Shown: one piece after another, positions 31,750 to 34,556 of the stretch
How positions within the stretch are numbered: the first letter of the stretch is position 1
Layout: every line of letters begins with the position of its first letter
NCBI GenBank assembly: GCA_947453695.1
Contig: CANGHW010000048.1
Span: 1-34,556, forward strand
DNA: 34,556 nucleotides
Direction of reading: 5' to 3'
Origin: Opitutia bacterium
GTDB lineage: Bacteria; Verrucomicrobiota; Verrucomicrobiia; Opitutales; Opitutaceae
Position numbers and translations under genes: made by a program
The notes under the pieces: generated by a model
Told to the model about the DNA's origin: nothing
Seen by the model: only the letters and a program-made list of their open reading frames with translations
Databases searched by the model: none

Positions 31750-32178
31750 ATGTGGAACTCAGGAAGGCGGGAAAATGACCGAACTCGGCAACAAAGAGCT
31801 CAGTGGTCGCGTGATCGAGGCGGCGATTGCCGTGCATACTGCACTCGGGCCGGGATTTCTTGAATCGGTGTATGAGTCCGCACTCGCGGTGGAGCTTGAT
31901 GCTCGGGGCATCCCGCATGAACGCCAGAAGTCCATTGAGATCCGGCACCGGGGTGTGGTGGTGGGGGAGCACCGGTTGGATTTGCTGATCGAGAAATGTC
32001 TGCTCGTGGAGCTGAAGGCCGTGAAGGAGTTGGAGGATATCTTCTACGTCATCGGCCGATCGCAGATGAAAGCGGCGGGAATTCGCGATGGCCTGATTCT
32101 GAATTTCGCGACCATGCCACTCACGATCAAACGTATCGGCGCCGGAGTTCCGGCTTCCTGATTTCCTGAGTTCCACAT
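31750..32178 (+). mobile_element. Possible single-gene element bounded by a 16-bp inverted repeat
   Basis: ATGTGGAACTCAGGAA at 31750-31765 is repeated in perfect inverted form at 32163-32178. The similarity continues inward: GGCGGGAA on the left against GCCGGAAC on the right after an extra 8-base ATCAGGAA copy. The 429-bp span holds one gene of the GxxExxY family and nothing else, and sits between nusB and ftsY. No target duplication is evident, and the right end was afterwards triplicated. Mobility is an inference from structure. Confidence 0.4.
31775..32161 (+). CDS. GxxExxY family protein (PD-(D/E)XK-like)
   Basis: 128 aa from the ATG at 31775, preceded by AGGAAGG, one of the few Shine-Dalgarno-like sequences in the window (it is part of the inverted repeat). 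GPGFLESVYE (25-34) gives the naming motif G27-x2-E30-x2-Y33. EHRLDLLIEKCLLVELKAV (65-83) supplies D69, E79 and K81 in the layout of a PD-(D/E)XK nuclease core (PF13366), and Q97 fits the usual C-terminal helix position. The last residues (IKRIGAGVPAS) are encoded by the repeat that forms the right end. Family members are small proteins of unproven function, frequent in Verrucomicrobiota and Planctomycetota. Nuclease activity is plausible but not shown. Confidence 0.85.
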   Translation: MTELGNKELSGRVIEAAIAVHTALGPGFLESVYESALAVELDARGIPHERQKSIEIRHRGVVVGEHRLDLLIEKCLLVELKAVKELEDIFYVIGRSQMKAAGIRDGLILNFATMPLTIKRIGAGVPAS

Positions 32179-32181
32179 TTC

Positions 32182-32268
32182 ATGTTCGGTCTATTCAAAA
32201 AACTCAAAGAAGGCCTCGCGAAGACGGTGGCGATCAAACCTATCGGCGCCTGTTTACCGGCTTCCTGA
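32182..32268 (+). CDS. 28-aa mini-ORF, FtsY N-terminus joined to GxxExxY tail (copy 1)
   Basis: The frame begins MFGLFKKLKEGLAKTV, nearly the first 16 residues of FtsY, and ends AIKPIGACLPAS, corresponding to the GxxExxY C-terminus. It arises from the tandem duplication. The amphipathic start could bind membrane if translated; there is no Shine-Dalgarno sequence, but neither has ftsY itself. Most likely a by-product, listed because its start context is that of ftsY. Confidence 0.25.
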   Translation: MFGLFKKLKEGLAKTVAIKPIGACLPAS

Positions 32269-32288
32269 TTTCCTGAGTTCCACATCTC

Positions 32289-32375
32289 ATGTTCGGTCCA
32301 TTCAAAAAACTCAAAGAAGGCCTCGTGAAGACGGTGGCGATCAAACGTATCGGCGCCGGAGTTCCGGCTTCCTGA
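32289..32375 (+). CDS. 28-aa mini-ORF, FtsY N-terminus joined to GxxExxY tail (copy 2)
   Basis: Same arrangement as the first mini-ORF: MFGPFKKLKEGLVKTV followed by AIKRIGAGVPAS. Leu4 is Pro and Ala13 is Val, changes that would weaken the helix. The tail matches the intact GxxExxY end exactly. It precedes ftsY by 20 bp. Probably a duplication remnant. Confidence 0.25.
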   Translation: MFGPFKKLKEGLVKTVAIKRIGAGVPAS

Positions 32376-32395
32376 TTTCCTGAGTTCCACATTCG

Positions 32396-33325
32396 ATGTT
32401 CGGTCTATTCAAAAAATTCAAAGAAGGCCTCGCGAAGACGGTTTCGGCCATCGCGGCGAAGACGGTGGCGATATTTGGCGCGAAGCCGATCGACGCGTCG
32501 TCCTTGGAGACCCTAGAAGAGGCGCTCTACACGGCGGATTTTGGCGTCGAAACCACCGAGGAGATTCTCACCGAGATCAAAGCGGCGTATAAGAAGGACA
32601 AGACGCTGCGCGGCCAGGAGGCGGCCCAGATTGGCGCGGCGGTGCTCAAGCGCGTGCTCGAAGGCGCGGAGGGCACGTTGGAGTTGAAAGCGGCGACGAC
32701 GGGCAATCCGGTCGTGATCGCGATGATCGGTGTCAACGGCTCCGGGAAGACCACGACGTCGGCCAAGCTGGCGTGGAAGATGAAAGAAGACGGCAAGACC
32801 GTCGTGCTCGCCGCCTGCGATACCTTCCGCGCGGCGGCGGTGGAGCAGCTCAAATCGTGGGCGACGCGGTTGAATTTGGAAATCGTCTCGAGCCACACGG
32901 GCGCGGACTCCGCGGCGGTGGCCTTCGATGCCTGGCAGGCGGCCAAGTCGCGCGGCCGGGATTACCTGATCGTGGACACCGCGGGTCGCTTGCACACCAA
33001 GGCGAATCTGATGGATGAGTTGGCGAAGATCCGGCGCGTGTTGCAGAAGAATGATCCCACCGCGCCGCAGCACCGCTGGCTCGTGGTGGATGGATCGCTC
33101 GGCAGCAATTCCATCGAGCAGGCGCGGGTGTTTCACCAAAGTTTCGGCCTGACGGGACTGGTCGTCACCAAGCTCGACGGCACCAGCCGGGGCGGGGCAC
33201 TCGTCGGCATCTACCGGCAGCTCAAGATTCCGATCTATTTCCTCGGCCTCGGCGAAAAAGAAGAAGACCTGCAGCCCTTCAGCGTGGATAACTACGTGAA
33301 AGCGGTGTTTGGGATCGAGGGCTAG
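32396..33325 (+). CDS. ftsY: Signal recognition particle receptor FtsY
   Basis: 309 aa. The GTPase receptor that docks SRP-bound ribosomes at the inner membrane. It has a short N-terminus without a long acidic A domain: an amphipathic helix (MFGLFKKFKEGLAKTV) and then the NG domain. The N domain includes SLETLEEALYTADFGVETTE. G-domain motifs: P-loop IGVNGSGKTTTSAKL (111-125), DTFRAAAVEQL (142-152), DTAGRLHTKANLMDEL (194-209), TKLDGTSRGG (258-267) and FLGLGE near the C-terminus. VVDGSLGSNS replaces the more usual DATTGQN. Residues 13-26 contain an internal AKTV repeat (AKTVSAIAAKTVAI); the second copy is the sequence found at the duplication junction upstream. The upstream tandem repeat supplies three similar start sites; this is the only one that leads to the full protein. 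Confidence 0.95.
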   Translation: MFGLFKKFKEGLAKTVSAIAAKTVAIFGAKPIDASSLETLEEALYTADFGVETTEEILTEIKAAYKKDKTLRGQEAAQIGAAVLKRVLEGAEGTLELKAATTGNPVVIAMIGVNGSGKTTTSAKLAWKMKEDGKTVVLAACDTFRAAAVEQLKSWATRLNLEIVSSHTGADSAAVAFDAWQAAKSRGRDYLIVDTAGRLHTKANLMDELAKIRRVLQKNDPTAPQHRWLVVDGSLGSNSIEQARVFHQSFGLTGLVVTKLDGTSRGGALVGIYRQLKIPIYFLGLGEKEEDLQPFSVDNYVKAVFGIEG

Positions 33326-33375
33326 GGCGGGAAAAGGACCCAGGTTCAAGGACCAAGGACCAGCGACTGCGGGGG

Positions 33376-33482
33376 AGTGCGGCGCGGTGATCTCACGGTC
33401 ACGACCCGCCGTCCGTCGCGACGGGCTGGTTCAACCGGGGGCACGCTGCGCGCTAAGGCGCAGCAGCAGCTCGGGGTTAGGC
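33376..33482. repeat. Diverged direct repeat, left copy (cassette-like boundary)
   Basis: Positions 33407-33451 match 34242-34286 at 39 of 45 positions (core GACGGGCTGGTTCAA), and 33376-33406 resembles 34147-34177. Both copies continue to CTCGG(G/A)GTTA. GTTCAAC and GTTAGGC, 54 bp apart end to end in this copy, fit the outer-box consensus of integron attC sites, but the intervening sequence does not fold as one continuous stem. This copy sits just after the stop of the DUF4259 gene. Confidence 0.5.
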
Positions 33483-33490
33483 CTTTTGGC

Positions 33491-33898
33491 TCATCGCGAA
33501 AGACGTCGAAGTAGGTCCGCATTTGAGGCACCCCACGGGCCACTTGTGTCACCTTCCTCCCAAAGGTCGCGGAGTTCCGAATTTGCGGCGACGCGTGTGA
33601 CCGCTTGAATGGCGGCGGCGATCAATCCGTCGTCGATCTCGATCGGATGGCGCGCGACCCAATCCGCAATAGTTGGATTAAGGTTCTCCAGCGGACGTCC
33701 AATCATAGCGGCGACGATTTCAGCGGCTGCGAGTGCAGAACATGCTTCGTCCGTATCGATGTAGCCGTTGGCATCGGCGGATACGATGGCTTCGAACGCT
33801 GATGCTAGTGTGGAGTTATCGGCGGAGTGCTCTAGCTCATTGCTAAACCAGTCAAGCGCCTGATCATTTTCGAATGCTGTGTGGCCCCAGGTTCCCAT
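33491..33898 (-). CDS. DUF4259 domain protein
   Basis: 135 aa. The N-terminus MGTWGHTAFENDQALDWFSN is the hallmark of DUF4259 (PF14078), a small, mostly helical, cytoplasmic family of unknown function that often occurs in variable genome regions. The rest has ANGYIDTDEACSALAAAEIV and RHPIEIDDGLIAAAIQAVTR, typical of the family. It is transcribed against ftsY and lies between two diverged direct repeats. A -10-like TATAAT is found 23 bp upstream of its ATG. Confidence 0.85.
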   Translation of the reverse strand: MGTWGHTAFENDQALDWFSNELEHSADNSTLASAFEAIVSADANGYIDTDEACSALAAAEIVAAMIGRPLENLNPTIADWVARHPIEIDDGLIAAAIQAVTRVAANSELRDLWEEGDTSGPWGASNADLLRRLSR

Positions 33899-33921
33899 AT
33901 GGTAGTTAGTTTTGCTCAGAC

Positions 33922-33951
33922 ATTATAGCTGCGAGAACGACGCAGCGGAAA
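33922..33951 (-). promoter_or_regulatory. Candidate promoter of the DUF4259 gene
   Basis: On the minus strand a perfect TATAAT (33922-33927) lies 23 bp before the ATG at 33898. The -35 candidate at 17-18 bp spacing is poor (TTTCCG or TTCCGC). A 6-bp hairpin (GCTGCG 33928-33933 with CGCAGC 33941-33946) occupies the spacer. Confidence 0.4.
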
Positions 33952-34145
33952 AAGAGGGTGCGTGTCCCCGGGAGCGCGGGTTTCGCCGCGGTGAACCGGA
34001 GCCGATCCGCAGGGGTGGGGCGGAAGCGCGAACCACCACCGAAACAACGAGAGACCGAGCCGTGCTCATGGAAACGACGACTAAATAGGTGCGGCTCGAT
34101 GTCCACCCAGATACGACCGGGAGTGCCGTGGCGTTTCGCGCGGCG
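33952..34145. other. Intergenic stretch upstream of DUF4259
   Basis: With the following repeat this forms part of a gap of about 590 bp (33899-34490). I see no reading frame with a convincing start or family match on either strand. Confidence 0.5.
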
Positions 34146-34318
34146 GAGTGCGCTGCGCTGATCGCGCGGTCATGGCGCGTGTGGCGCGCGTCATCGCCAC
34201 CTTCCGCCGAACACAATCCGCATAAGCCGCGGTCCACGGCGCGTCGTCAGTCGAGACGGGCTGGTTCAAGCAGGGGCCCGCTGCGCTACGGTGTAACGGA
34301 GCCCTCGGAGTTACCGCA
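34146..34318. repeat. Diverged direct repeat, right copy
   Basis: Contains the two modules of the left copy (33376-33482), here separated by about 65 extra bases (34178-34241). The end CTCGGAGTTACCGC parallels CTCGGGGTTAGGC on the left. In this copy the attC outer boxes are not kept. The spacing between the first modules of the two copies is 771 bp. Confidence 0.45.
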
Positions 34319-34359
34319 CCCCCCATGAAGTCTACTACGGGCTGTCCGTCGTCCCCCGG

Positions 34360-34416
34360 CCTCGGGTTGCGCCCTGCGGCAAGCTCTTCGGCTCCTGTCC
34401 ACGGGCGCAACCCAAG
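34360..34416. repeat. Long inverted repeat, possible hairpin
   Basis: GGGTTGCGCCC (34364-34374) and GGGCGCAACCC (34403-34413) are perfect complements over a 28-base loop. The stem extends outward through CCT/AGG with one mismatch, about 15 bp in all. It lies 78 bp downstream of the stop of the partial minus-strand gene at the window edge, so it may be that gene's terminator or a recombination-site stem. Confidence 0.5.
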
Positions 34417-34490
34417 GCCTTCCCGTCAGGTTCTCGCGCCTACTTCCGCCGCCGCCAACGCTTCACTTCTGTCGCACTTCAAACCTGAAA

Positions 34491-34556
34491 CTATTCCTTT
34501 TTCTTCGCACGGCGATACTGTGCTAGAAGCTCTGGATAGTCGCTAGTCTGAATCCA
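34491..34556 (-). CDS. C-terminal end of a gene running off the right edge (tentative)
   Basis: On the minus strand the last 66 bases read in one frame as WIQTSDYPELLAQYR followed by RAKKKE and TAG (34491-34493). The YPELLAQYRRAKKKE end, with its basic tail, looks like a natural protein terminus, and the hairpin at 34360-34416 follows it. Only 21 residues are visible, so the family cannot be named and a chance open frame is possible. Confidence 0.35.
   Translation of the reverse strand, partial: WIQTSDYPELLAQYRRAKKKE

Larger units (their letters stand above)
32124..32442 (+). repeat. 107-bp tandem repeat, three copies, spanning the GxxExxY/ftsY junction
   Basis: Copies start at 32124, 32231 and 32338. 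Each contains the end of the GxxExxY gene (CGATCAAACGTATCGGCGCC onward), the right inverted-repeat arm, and an ATG with the first codons of ftsY (at 32182, 32289 and 32396). Only the third copy continues into the true ftsY and its last two positions differ. By eye copies 1 and 3 differ at about three positions and copies 1 and 2 at about eight. The unit is not a multiple of three, but each copy ends its own short frame. Confidence 0.9.

Noticed and set aside
33429..33482. A complete integron attC site
   Set aside because: The outer boxes GTTCAAC and GTTAGGC fit the consensus, but the inner arms do not pair beyond a short central stem and the second copy lacks both boxes. Kept only as a hypothesis for the cassette-like region.
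1..34556. CRISPR arrays, tRNA and rRNA genes
   Set aside because: No regularly spaced repeats with unique spacers and no cloverleaf or rRNA-like sequence noticed on either strand; the only tandem array is the 107-bp triplication.

Overview
The window is high-GC DNA that most likely comes from a Verrucomicrobiota bacterium, probably an Opitutaceae-type relative. The pointers are a DUF1553 / DUF1501 / PSCyt1 gene trio of the kind abundant in Planctomycetota and Verrucomicrobiota, a LamG-like PEP-CTERM protein gene, a GxxExxY gene, a DUF4259 gene, a two-domain ThyX-like protein, and an almost complete lack of Shine-Dalgarno sequences before start codons. The assignment rests on family content only; no rRNA or other phylogenetic marker was available to compare.

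Layout. 1-3781 (+): a DUF1553 gene cut by the window edge, a Tat-exported DUF1501 protein and a haem-c/leucine-rich-repeat protein form one operon. 3859-4668 (-): a decayed PEP-CTERM gene with two in-frame stops. 4807-5454 (+): a secreted HAD acid phosphatase. 5830-19664 (+): a long, tightly packed complex I operon in the order nuoB-C-D-E-F-G-[76-aa membrane protein]-H-I-J-K-L-M-N. It encodes the NADH, quinone and proton-pumping modules, but nuoA is absent, NuoM lacks the usual TM7 lysine and NuoG is short. 19866-22344 (-): a GH5 glycosidase and a polysaccharide-lyase-like protein, probably co-transcribed. 22460-25315 (+): a two-domain ThyX-like protein and an ACS-type MFS transporter. 25403-26768 (+): a small secreted protein and an EEP-fold hydrolase. 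26794-28742 (-): ComEC-type membrane protein followed by a small coiled-coil protein. 28835-33325 (+): rarA, a small secreted protein, ribH, nusB, a GxxExxY gene and ftsY. 33326-34556: a low-density region with a DUF4259 gene between two diverged direct repeats and the tail of another gene at the right edge.

The most unusual part is nusB-GxxExxY-ftsY. The GxxExxY (PD-(D/E)XK-like) gene sits inside a perfect 16-bp terminal inverted repeat. Immediately downstream, a 107-bp unit is present three times in tandem; it joins the 3' end of that gene to the first 16 codons of ftsY. As a result two 28-codon mini-ORFs with an FtsY-like amphipathic N-terminus and a GxxExxY-like tail precede the real ftsY. 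Other notable signals are an inverted array of six ACTAA motifs at exact 10-bp spacing between comEC and rarA, and a cassette-like region at the right end.
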